A stretch of DNA of 51,510 nt from contig NW_019774236.1 of the NCBI RefSeq assembly GCF_001039355.2, positions 243,565 through 295,074 of the forward strand. Direction: 5' to 3'. The notes beneath the pieces were generated by a model. That model was not told the origin of the DNA and made no database searches. It saw only the letters and a program-made list of their open reading frames with translations. Positions 37,303 through 51,510 of this stretch are shown here, one piece after another; the stretch's first letter is position 1, and each line of letters opens with the position of its first letter. The stretch comes from Lingula anatina. Its lineage: Eukaryota > Brachiopoda > Lingulata > Lingulida > Lingulidae. Position numbers and translations under genes: made by a program.

Positions 37303-37575
37303 CCTCCGCCAAGGAGGTTATGTTTTCACTCCTGTTTGTTTGTTTGTTTGTTTTTTTTTTGTCTGTCATCAACATAACTCAAAAAGTTATGGACCGATTT
37401 TGATGAAATTTCCAGGAAATGTCAGAAGAGGGCCAAGGTACAGATGAGTAGTTTTTGGTGGTGATCCGGATCAATAATCAATCAATGATTAAAATTATCG
37501 GAAATTCAGGGGTGAAACGGCATTGGATGGAGACTTCGCTGCCTTGGCGGGGGCCTGCGCTCTCTGAGTGCTTTT
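37303..37575 (+). mobile_element. CCGCCAAGG interspersed repeat
   Basis: Starts CCTCCGCCAAGGAGGTTATG, has a (GTTT)n tract, then AAAAAGTTATGGACCGATTT and TGATGAAATTTCCAGGAAAT, and ends CTTGGCGGGGGCCTGCGCTC-TCTGAGTGC. The ends are imperfect inverted repeats (CCGCCAAG / CTTGGCGG). From memory, repeats of this appearance are widespread in marine invertebrate genomes. Confidence 0.75.
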
Positions 37576-37727
37576 CTAATTTAGTAAGTAAAAAGTCTTA
37601 CTCATTGTAGTTGTTTAATAGCATATTCACTAAACTTATATTTATATTGTCATTTTATCCACCCACGTGGATGCATACGTTACAGTGAAATAAATACATA
37701 TCTTAATCATTTTGGGTCAAAAAGTTC

Positions 37728-37895
37728 TTGGTCATAATCAGCCATGCGTTACTGTAAATCTTGGAGCCGTAAAACGAACTTTGTTGTTGCGTGACTCTGA
37801 ATAAAGTTTAAAATATGCAGACAGAGGAAGGGCCGTGATTAAAAAAGTAAAGTCAACTGATATTGACTCGAAAACCACAGGAGTTTATATTTGGT
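37728..37895 (-). pseudogene. Relic of gene U (fragment)
   Basis: About 170 bases align without large gaps to 44338-44495 inside the coding exon of gene U; shared stretches include CGTAAAACGAACT-like and ATAAAGTTTAAA-like blocks. Reading frame is broken and the rest of the gene is missing. It has the same orientation as gene U and, like it, sits upstream of an esterase (C). It shows that the unknown gene was duplicated with the esterases and then decayed. Confidence 0.75.
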
Positions 37896-38059
37896 CCCTT
37901 GGATCTAAATTGTTTCCGAGAGAGTTTGAATGTCCAGCATACGCGATCAAACGTGTTCCCCAAATGTGTCCTTGGCCGTGTCTCTCTTGGCACTGAAAAG
38001 TTTCTGAGGTATAGGACCGATTTTATAAGTGTACGCATCTGATGTAGCTAATGCAACCG

Positions 38060-38775
38060 CAGAACAAATGAATTAAACGACAACCGTGTGCACGTTATAG
38101 GCCCTGAGGAACTGAAGTTTTCTTTAAGGTCATTTAATACGATATGGTAAGTGTGGATCATGGACTAGCAGAACGCAGCGTCTCATTTGTTAACCTTTAA
38201 TTAAAAAAAAAAAACGACCAGTTTGCTTCTTCGGTTCATTGTAAGAAAGGAATCATCCCGCATTTTGGTGCAAGAATTTCTTCATACATATCACACTGGG
38301 AGAGTGAACTGTTCTCTGTACTTAAAATCATTCACGTAAATAACCACAATTACATGCGCACTAATACAAGTAGCAGGTCGAAAGGCACTCGAAACTATCC
38401 AATCCAAGGACAGAATATAGAAAATGACGTGAACATATTGAATATCATCTACTTCTGGAACCTATAAATGAGATGGACGAGATGCCAGTAGACTGTTGGA
38501 TGATTGAAAGCTCTTAATCAATTCCTCTCCGTTTTGTTGAGGGTGAAAAAATATGGAATTTTTGTCGTGTATCTATCTACGTTATTTACACTTTTCTATC
38601 TACAAGACAACTTTGCAAACTGTGGTAAGCAGATCGCACATAGAATGAACGATGAATTTTAAGAAACACGCCCTTAAATTGAATGCAACGGTTAAGCAAG
38701 TATCTCAAGATGTGACGATTGTGACGTGGCTCAACCAGCACAATGGCAGCAAGTTTCCAGCAGCATCCGCGGACT
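38060..38775 (-). repeat. Duplicate of the esterase A 5' flank
   Basis: Matches 26644-27290 block by block, for example TTTCTTTAAGGTCATTTAAT-ACGATATGG at 38119 and 26703, and ATGCAACGGTT at 38683 and 27191. Its gene-proximal edge stops near the position of the esterase A start codon, and no exon 1 follows. Confidence 0.8.
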
Positions 38776-38800
38776 CCCCTTCAAATGATCCTGCAGGATC

Positions 38801-41198
38801 ACTGCTAGCCCCGGCAGACTCTCCGAATATAGTTACCCTGGAAACAGAATCAAAGTTTTGATGAAGGTACAATTAAGGCTCCCTCAGGTTCGTCGATGCG
38901 TTATCAGTGTTTTGACTGATTGCATCTATGGGTCGTTATCTTGTACATGTAATACCAGGGTGTAATGACTAGGCTAGGTGTACATTATTTCCTCATATTG
39001 AGGTAAGGTAAAGCTATATATTCTTTTAATTCTGCATGGACGCATTAGTACATAGCATACCACACACATATCAATGAAATAAGATGTATTTTCTACAAAA
39101 TATATGACCTTAACAGGTTTGAAGTAGTGCCGAATGGAACAAAAAGGCCGAGAAAAGAATTCAAACTGATATTTTAACAGGCGGAGAGGCAAGCGGAAAC
39201 GAAGTTTAAACAAGTGACATTTCCGATAAACTTACTTTTTAGGGTCACCACCAAAGGCTCCAATGTTGTCTTGTACCCACTTCAGGCCCTCAATCGATCC
39301 CACAGTCCCAGATTTCCAGGTGCATTAGCGCCATCTATATTCAGGAAACCAAATGGTCCCAGGCGATAATTCACTGATACAACTATGATGTCACCTCTTG
39401 CAGCTTATGAAATACAAAAGAGAAAAAATTGTGAAAATATATAGTAATAAAACAAAGCAAAATGAACAGATAGAAAACATATAATAGAACATACGGTGTA
39501 TGGATTTTCAGGAACTGAATCACCACTTGCTTACTTTGATAAAACCTACATGTAAATGTATGGAGAGGACCGGTAGGCCTACTGATTCATCTTGGTTCTA
39601 GGCAAAATGAATATTAATCATCGGTCTTGATTTCTTTTAGAGACCCAGAAAAACCGCCAAAGAGAAGATTTTATGAACCACGGTCATCAAGAGGACTTAC
39701 CGAATTCGGTGAAATCATAATGAAAACTTCCACCAGTGAAGTAGCCTCCGCCATGAATCCAGACCATTACAGCTTTGATGCCAGGGGTATCGGGAACAAA
39801 CACGTTGAGTGTCAGGCAATCTTCAGATATCTGAAGTGGAAAATAAATTATACATTATACACGCCCCCTACTGAAACCTATATACCAATGTCGGTAGATT
39901 TGGACCAATAATCTGTGAGATTTTAACATGAGTGATACTGTGAATATGTTTTTTGTAGCCCTTGATCACGGTACTGTCAGAGCACTAAATGCGAAAGGAA
40001 GAATGTTTCTACACCTTTGACTTTATTTAAAATTCTTAATCTCAGATAATTTTAAAACGATAACAACTGTTTCGTGTTGGTCAATTAACGGATTTTCCTG
40101 GGGTAAACGACGCTTTCCCATGGTTAATGAATTCATTCCGACATTCAGATTAATTTCACGTTTTTTCTAAAGGTTTGTAATAATATCTTATTACGGAGGA
40201 ATTGCCCTCTATAAAGGTGCACGTGATCTGCTGCCAAGCACAGAATCCAGAATGATTGCCATAGCCGCTATTCTGATGGTTAAATGGGATTTTATTTCTA
40301 TGCCTTGTTCACAATGTTTCTCATACGAACAGTTGTTATCCCAGTTGTAAAATGAATGAAATCATAGATAAATAAGAATGATATGTTTATTTCCATTATA
40401 AATGGAATGTATATATAGATTTTACTAAAAAAATATAATCATATATCGGCCTTGTTTTTCAACACTGCTTCTTTTACATAATCTTATACACTTTGAGAGG
40501 TCTTACACATTTACTTCTCAAAACATTTGCAAGCTTTCTAAAATCTACCTGTGGAAAGTCATTTCTAATTGCAGCTATTTTTTCACAAAAACAAACCACG
40601 TGCTCTTCAATCTGAATGTTATCACATGTACACACGGTCTTCGTGCTAATCGTTGCCCAATGTCCTCTCTCTATTTTAAATAATTTTTTAAATAAATAAT
40701 TTAAATAAATTTGCTACCCTCTGCTGCTCGTACCTGGGCAAGTGATTTGCGTTTCTGGATGTCGACATTACAAATATCATTTGCGACGTCAAAAAACCTC
40801 TGAAAGTGCTTATAACTTTATGTCTTATACATCTTACTATAAAATGCGTATGTTGTATGTAAACTTGAATGTGAACTTAATGTTGCAAGTAAACTTTGTA
40901 TACCTACGTTTTTCGGATTAGGAAATCCAAAAGGGTTGGGTCTCTGCATGCAAGCTGGACCATACGCCGTGGCGTCCTTCACCCCTGCCCAGCGGCTCGC
41001 AGGCTGGGGCTTTGCAAACCTAAGGTTCCCAACTGGAGGCTTGGCAAAGGGAATACCTAAAAATTCGTTCACAGATGTCCCGTTCACTGTTTTGTTGAAA
41101 CCTCGTATTGTTCCGGTTCTGATGGTGACCTCTAACTGGCTGTCTACTACAGTTAATGACAAAATAAGCAAAGGCAGGTATCGAATCCACCAAGCCAT
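38801..41198 (-). pseudogene. Esterase D: truncated carboxylesterase copy
   Basis: Exons 1-3 remain: 40908-41198 (signal peptide [15 protein letters not shown]), 39701-39830 and 39236-39403. Exon 3 is 168 nt rather than 169: one base is missing at 39295/39296 compared with copies A, B, C and E, so the frame is lost within GLWDQIEGL. Exon 4 survives only as 38801-38837, with a good acceptor and the VTIFGESAG coding start including the Ser codon. It then stops matching any other copy and runs into DNA homologous to the 5' flank of esterase A (about 38060-38770). No exon 5 follows. The His and acid residues are therefore missing and no enzyme can be made. The promoter side, with a TATA box, still looks intact and matches that of copy B. 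Confidence 0.88.
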
Positions 41199-42346
41199 TT
41201 TATGAAAGTATCATAGGAAGTTGACACCCAAAAAATTTACGAGTTAAAACCAAAATGCACAGAAGAGCTGCACATTTATAGCTGTCGCTGTCGTCAGAAT
41301 TAGGAGGATGTTGGCAACGGTTTACTCATGTGACGGGGATTCAAGTATCTATAAGAACTATGGTCAAATTATCCCTGATATGACTAGTGTTAAATCGTGT
41401 TCTACATTCTCCTCGAAAAACCATTCATAACACGATAAAAACTATTTTTCGGTTTTGAAAGTGTTGTCATGCCATTTTCACTAACTACATTTTCTAACTT
41501 GAGATAACGAATTTTAAAGATGAACTGTTCTTTATAGATAAAAGACAATTAAAACGAAGTTTCCGCCTTGGAAATTTAGATAATCCAGTGTTATTAAGAT
41601 ATCAAATACAATGTAATACTTGTTACTTATTAATTCTTTGGCATTAAATGATATTAATACCTCTTATGGGGTAATTGTTTGTAGTGAAGACTTTTGAGGT
41701 CAAAGATTTTTACAGCTATGATTCAAACTTGCTAATTGTTCAAGCAATAATCTCCCCAATAAAGTTTCATCCCTACAAAAATGCAATAGTATCTTCATAA
41801 CCAAAATGCACTTGTTGAAAATTTTTAAAATCCAATATTAAACGTAAAAGTTGCTTGGATAAGAAACCAAAATTTTTTTAAATAGGCTTACAATTCCCAT
41901 AGAAATGTACCCCCTTGAAAATAAAACCTTCGATCATGGCTAATTTCAGTCAAATTATAAAATACATGCAATTTACAACTTGAAATAATAATTTGGTTAT
42001 GATTCTGTTACACAACAAGGTGACCAGTTAAATTACATTTTATATGTTAATAATAATGAAATAATTATAACAATACACTTTTTTTGAAGAGGATAACGCG
42101 TGTTTGTGTACATTAATTCATCTTCCAGATGACCGGTGTGTCCTTCATGGTCCTCGTATATTCATCGTGCTCATAGTTGATTGAAACGTTGTATAAACTA
42201 CTTATTCACGTGTTAAACACACTTTCCCTCTGTTAAGTGGTAATTTTATCGTTATCCTTTTGACGCTGCTGCTTTAACTTCTGCTACTACATGTATCACC
42301 ACCACCACTACTACTACTAGTGCCTATTATTCTTCTTCTTCTTATT

Positions 42347-42377
<31 letters not shown>

Positions 42378-42406
42378 CCTATGTGCCTATTATTATTATT
42401 ATTATT

Positions 42407-42441
<35 letters not shown>

Positions 42442-43955
42442 CCAGCGCCATTAGAAATAAATAATTATTGATTTTTAATATCCGTTTTTGTTGCTGTTAA
42501 AAACTGTTATGCATTGCTTAATGTCTTTTTCAAAACAATTGACACATACACTGTATTTGGGACTGAATTTAAATGTTGTCATCAGCACTAATATTCTGCA
42601 ACACTTGTGCTACAATAGGGTATAAATGCATGTAGCGTTGGATATTACATTTAATGAAGTAAAATAAGTTATGAGGTGTGCAGTATGTAAAGCTTTGATC
42701 TTTTTGCCCCACTGAATGTGTATTTCAAGGACAGTCGGACATATATCCAGTTAGAATGTTTTACTGTGTATTCTGTCTTATGTCACTTAGGCGTTGCCTA
42801 CAATCAAGAAGTACATGGGATCTGATAGGATCTTGAAAAAACCAATATAGAACAAGTATGCTGATTGGAGGGGTGATTGAAGAGGGAAAAGGGAGAACAG
42901 ATCTATAATGGGAGAGTGCCAGTGCGGAGGATACTAAAACACGCCCCTAGGATGTCGCGGCGCCCGCGCCTAGACTAGAAAGATTTATTATAAGGTCATA
43001 TTGAAATTAGACATTAAGGGAGATATAAATAGAACAGGTGGTGGGTAGAGAGGAGGACTTAGGCAGTGGGAATAAAGCTGTTTGGAAATGCACGACAATT
43101 GTTGCTCACTTCTTCTCGACCTGTGAACCTGAAATCGAACCTTACATCTTCATCAAACTCCTAATTCTCGTACCCTCAGGAGTGACGGTCCAATTCACAG
43201 ACTTGAAGTTTTTTTTAAAATTTATACATGCTATTATGTGCAATTCAATATAAACGTGAAAAACAGCAATTCCATATGACAAAAATATGTTTTAACGCCA
43301 GTAAACTAACACATGGGATTTAAGACGTAACAAGCGATTCAATTAGATTTTAATTCTGCTTTAAAATATATAATTTCCTGTTAGTTTAACTCTACCTTTA
43401 TTGTCTTTTTTGTTTAACGTCCCATTTTTATAAAATTTAAACATGATGGTTTTGAAAATGGAAGTGGTTCTACATTTTACTATCACTTTTATTTTACTTC
43501 ACTTTTTAATTTGAAGGATACGGGTTGAGATGAGAAGGATCAGTTTCGTTTTTTAACCCATAACATTGGGCAAGTCTTTCTTTGATCGGATACAAATACT
43601 GAGAATGTTTCTTAATAAAAATCCGCACTTTATTCGGGCATTTACTGCTGCTTGACATTGCTTGTACGTTGTAAATGGTATACGTTATATGAACAGGAGG
43701 AAACCCGCATCTGTCTTTCTCTCTCTCTCTAAGAAATAAAAAAAAACATTTCAAAGGTAGTTACATTGATTTCAAAAGCCAAAATGCTCTTTGTTCTTTT
43801 TTACTTCCCTTACCCGATCTTTACAATAAATTTCATTGAACTAAAATAACAACTTAAGACCAAACAAACAAACAAACAAACAAACAAACAAACAAAAAAC
43901 ATTATAGTCGTATTACCCCAAAAGAGAAAAACAGTTCAATGTATGAAAAGCTCAA
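41199..43955. other. Intergenic between gene U and esterase D
   Basis: 41199-42205 is homologous to the flank of esterase B. Then come compound (TTA)n/(TTG)n tracts at about 42345-42440, AT-rich DNA with no supported gene, and a (CAAA)n tract at about 43862-43897 near the end of gene U. Confidence 0.6.
41274..41280 (-). promoter_or_regulatory. TATA box of esterase D
   Basis: GCTATAAATGTGC about 80 nt upstream of the ATG at 41198, followed by a GCAGCTCTTCTGTGCATTTT-like leader shared with copy B. Confidence 0.6.
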
Positions 43956-45610
43956 CTATGGCAGATCATTCTCTGTACGGTTGCAGAAGGTGATCACCAT
44001 TCGACCATCATTCAGATATTCGTTTCCGTGCACGTACAGAGGAAGGACCCCATGCGCTACGCCGTCACCGAATTCGGGTCTGGTCAGACTGATGACGTGG
44101 CGATTGAAGACGTCATACTCTCCTTGTGTGACGTCATACCCGGTCATGTTAGTATATTGCCCCAATGGGATTGGAATGCGAACAGTTGGAACACGGTCGT
44201 CTGCACGTAGCTTTATTTCACTGTCGAATCCCAATGGCCCCGGTCTCATATAGACGTCTTCAAACTTAATGGTACTTCTTGCAGGCACCTCCATTCCCTG
44301 GTTTCGACCCTCACTCACAGTGAAGTGATTGTCGATTGTAATCATCCATCCAATACTCTGAATCTTGGTAGCGTAAAAACGAACTCGTTTGCCTCGCGAC
44401 TCAGTATAAAGTTTAAACTTAGCAGACTGTGGAAGAGTCATAATTGCGAATGTAAAGTTTAGTGACGTGGTCTGGAAAGACACAGGGGTTGGATCAACCC
44501 CTGACAAGCTATCATCACCAACGACCACGTCGATGCCGTACCATGCTCTCAAAAACTGTAGGAATTTCCTCCCTTCAGCTGCGATGCTGGCGTTAGTGTT
44601 TCGATCAAAATATCGGTGTACTCGGTACCATTGCTCGCTGGAAAATTCGCCGCCATTGATGCTGCCCTGACCAATCATAGTGTAGACGATGCACAATTTT
44701 TCTCCCGCCACCACCATTGGCAATGCGAAGAAACACAGGAGGGAAAAGAGATGCAGTACCTTTAAAAAAAGGAATAGTGATGCAATCTAAACGAGACACA
44801 CATATATGTACGTAAAATAACGGTAAAATTAACAGAATCAAGAACACACGGTTTATAAAGTGAAGTGTTTTAACATCAAAATGACAAAACTTTCGGTCCA
44901 CAGTACCCAAATTGTCTTTGATTTAACCGTTGCATTTAATGTCAACAACACAAGTTGTGCAGCGAATCAGTAAACAAATTAACTGGAGCTGCGACGTGTA
45001 TACCGTGATCAAAGGTTCTCAATATACAGTTCCATGTGAAAAAAAAAAAAGAAAGGAAGAAAAGTGAAAAAAAAAATGTTAAAGATATATTCGTGAATTC
45101 AATTTTTTAAGGCCTGGCGACAGAAATTGATAAATCTAGCCTTTTGTGTATGACATGCAAACATTTTCAGGTTCATGATTTGCTAATATGCACAGTTTTC
45201 ATATTCAGTAACTAAGGTTTGAGTAACAAAAGTTTTAAAAATTTACAATAAACATTCCAGTCACTTTCTGACTCGTTAGCCGTCATGCTCGCTACTTAAC
45301 AAGTGACAAAATTTCTACTTTTGTACAAATGAAGTAGATCAATAGGAGAATGTGAGATGGTGCTGCGAGCGACAGCAAAGAAGGTTTGAAAATTACTCCG
45401 TTCATGTTTTTGGGCCAGAACAGATAAATCTAGAAATATTTTTTCAAATGATTTAAATTGCTAGACTGATGTAAGTAAAGTTTTACTTGGACAAACAAAT
45501 CTTCCGCTCGCTTATTTTTAATGAAATTAAAAAATGTTAAATGAACCTATATTTCGAGAATGAGTAAATATGGGCACAATACTCCTAAGTAATCTTGTCT
45601 CACTCACCAT
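43956..45610 (-). CDS. Unrecognised secreted protein (gene U), two exons
   Basis: I do not recognise the family. Coding exons are 45608-45610 (the ATG alone, followed by GTGAGTG) and 43956-44759 (after a TTTTTTTAAAG acceptor), giving 268 aa and a TAG stop. The joined start MVLHLFSLLCFFALPMVVAG is a textbook signal peptide, which supports the unusual split after ATG. The mature chain has only two cysteines, Cys24 and Cys260, at opposite ends, so a single disulfide could clamp the fold. Four N-glycosylation sequons (NAS, NFT, NMT, NRT) suggest passage through the secretory pathway. No membrane segment or repeat follows; composition looks like an all-beta or alpha/beta globular domain. A TATAAAG at 45832-45838 suggests a 5' UTR of about 200 nt. 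It lies between esterases E and D, same strand, and a decayed second copy lies between D and C. Function unknown. Confidence 0.8.
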
Positions 45611-46531
45611 GTTTCAGTGTAAATCTTCGACGCCTATTAAGATGTTCCAACGAATCTTTGGTGATATGTTTTGGTGCACCACTCTGGTCAATGGGTAATG
45701 GCAACTGTACAACGATGAAGTGCGCGCTTCAAATCGGTTGTCCCCAAATATAGTTTGAAGAAGACGATTAATGCTACCATCATAAAGTCGCAATTTTCAC
45801 TTTTATCTGCACAACCCGCATGAGCAAAAATCTTTATACTTCTGACTCATTGCCAATGAAACTATCGTGCACAGGAGCCGCTATGCTGAGAATAGAATAA
45901 CGCAAATAATGTCGTCTGCTCCTGGAGTCCATACACAGTGCTACATGACGTGATACCAAAATGTATCCAATGGGCAATGATGCCACTACATGGTTGAAAT
46001 AATGGACAAAGGACATTTTTCAGTTCCTCTATGTCTTGTTCAGTGCAAAGAATGTGGTGTTTTGTATATTTCTTTAGTTTCCACTCACTACAGCTTTGCC
46101 TGTGTTGTTGAGCTTCGTACAAAGAAAAGAGGTTATTTTGAAAAAAATGGCGCCTGTAAATTGCATCAGTTGAACCTCTATCATAAAATGCGGCAAAGAA
46201 CCCAATGTCTGCGTGGATTCGGAACGACGCGGCCCTTTAATTCCAAATAACCAGCTCAAACATATTACAATATTAAAGTTCTACTAAACCAGGATATTAC
46301 CGCCAAATCAAATTAAACGTCGAAGACAGAAGTTCAACATGACAATATTTGAGCTTCTTATTCAGCATTAAAACATCTTATTTATAGCAAATCCAATAAC
46401 ATTAGTAAAATTAAACATGTTGTACAGGAATCAGAGGATGTCCGATAGAGGCCTGTAGGGTTCCCTTAGAGTCCAACTGAACGTCATTTAGGAAAGGGTT
46501 ATGTTCTCTTTACATTACATTTTGTTTGCTT
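45611..46531. other. Intergenic between esterase E and gene U
   Basis: Contains the presumed promoter and 5' UTR of gene U. Open frames of 60-86 codons on both strands at 45834-46259 overlap each other, have no recognisable domain and are not called. Confidence 0.5.
45832..45838 (-). promoter_or_regulatory. TATA box of gene U
   Basis: AGTATAAAGATT lies about 225 nt upstream of the single-codon first exon of gene U. A start site some 30 nt downstream would give a 5' UTR of about 195 nt. Confidence 0.45.
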
Positions 46532-51071
<4,540 letters not shown>

Positions 51072-51102
51072 TCAGAGTAACGTGTCTGCTACACTATGAC
51101 TG

Positions 51103-51340
51103 GGTTCCCATACTTAGATCCACCCAACTGGATCGGCCTAACTCCCTGGGGGTTCACGCTAAATTGCTATCAGCTCAAGAGGCTCAAATGCCTGTCACGT
51201 GTACCGAATCAGCTAGGGGTAAAGACTAACGCTAACAGCTTTACTAGGCGTGACAGACGTTTCAGCTGGTTAGTTTGATAGCAATGTAGTGAGACTCCCC
51301 AGGGAGATAGATCGATCCAAATATATGTGGGAATGGTCCC
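51103..51340. mobile_element. MITE, GATCGATC family
   Basis: About 238 bp, oriented like the 14406 copy. Carries GCCTAACTCCCTGGGGGTTC and GTGAGACTCCCCAGGGAGAT. It lies about 150 nt upstream of the esterase E start codon. Confidence 0.75.
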
Positions 51341-51458
51341 TATGATGATATACTGTGCGACCTAAACAAATGGTCCTTTCTCTACCATAGCAATTCTTTG
51401 AGCTTTGTTTGTCTGTCTTGAATTTTAAATGTGAAACAGTTATACCATGTACGTTAAG

Positions 51459-51510
51459 CAGGGGCGGATCCAGGATTATCTGATTTTTTTTTTTTGGGGG
51501 GGGGGGGGGG
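51459..51510 (+). mobile_element. Left end of a hAT-type element, cut by window edge
   Basis: CAGGGGCGGATCCAGGATTA is a terminal sequence I associate with hAT-type DNA transposons in many animals. It is followed by T and G runs to the end of the window; the rest is outside. Confidence 0.6.

Noticed and set aside
37853-38038. Minus-strand frame of 61 codons just upstream of the gene U relic
   Set aside because: Only its last part overlaps sequence related to gene U; the frame is not that of U and no signal peptide is present.
45834-46259. Cluster of 60-86-codon frames on both strands between esterase E and gene U
   Set aside because: Overlapping, without recognisable motifs or splice support; part of this region is the gene U promoter and 5' UTR.

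Overview
The window is nuclear DNA from an animal. Genes are split by GT-AG introns, intergenic space is AT-rich and full of microsatellites, small inverted-repeat elements and a solo LTR, and there is one run of N from scaffolding. The proteins (a p38 MAP kinase, GDP-mannose pyrophosphorylase B and a tandem family of secreted type-B carboxylesterases) fit a bilaterian invertebrate, probably marine (lophotrochozoan or invertebrate deuterostome). I cannot place it more precisely from sequence alone.

Left part (1-17 kb). The first three coding exons of a p38-type MAP kinase lie on the minus strand (1122-6747); the rest of that gene runs off the left edge. A complete nine-exon GMPPB gene (360 aa) lies on the plus strand (11991-16806). 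The two genes are divergent. An NRF1-like palindrome sits between them, and a plausible non-coding first exon of GMPPB ends at 6995, so a shared promoter is possible.

Middle (17-22 kb). I see no gene here. It holds a G-rich element with inverted ends that carries the scaffold gap beside it, long homopolymers and otherwise unremarkable AT-rich DNA.

Right part (22-51 kb). Five copies of one five-exon carboxylesterase/cholinesterase-like gene sit head to tail on the minus strand. I name them A to E from left to right; transcription runs from E towards A. A, C and E have open reading frames through all five exons with a complete Ser-acid-His triad (581, 574 and 577 aa). B has a 2-nt deletion and a premature stop. 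D has a 1-nt deletion and stops 37 nt into exon 4, where it is fused to DNA resembling the 5' flank of gene A. Exon lengths are almost invariant (291/300, 130, 169, 891 and 244-256 nt), so each lesion stands out. Start-region sequences pair B with D and C with E, which suggests that a two-gene block was duplicated. All copies have signal peptides, so the products should be secreted or held at the cell surface.

Between E and D is a different secreted gene that I do not recognise (268 aa, 43956-45610). Its first coding exon is just the ATG, and it has only two cysteines in the predicted mature chain, one near each end. A decayed fragment of the same gene lies between D and C, so this unknown family was duplicated together with the esterases. 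It is the least explained coding signal in the window.
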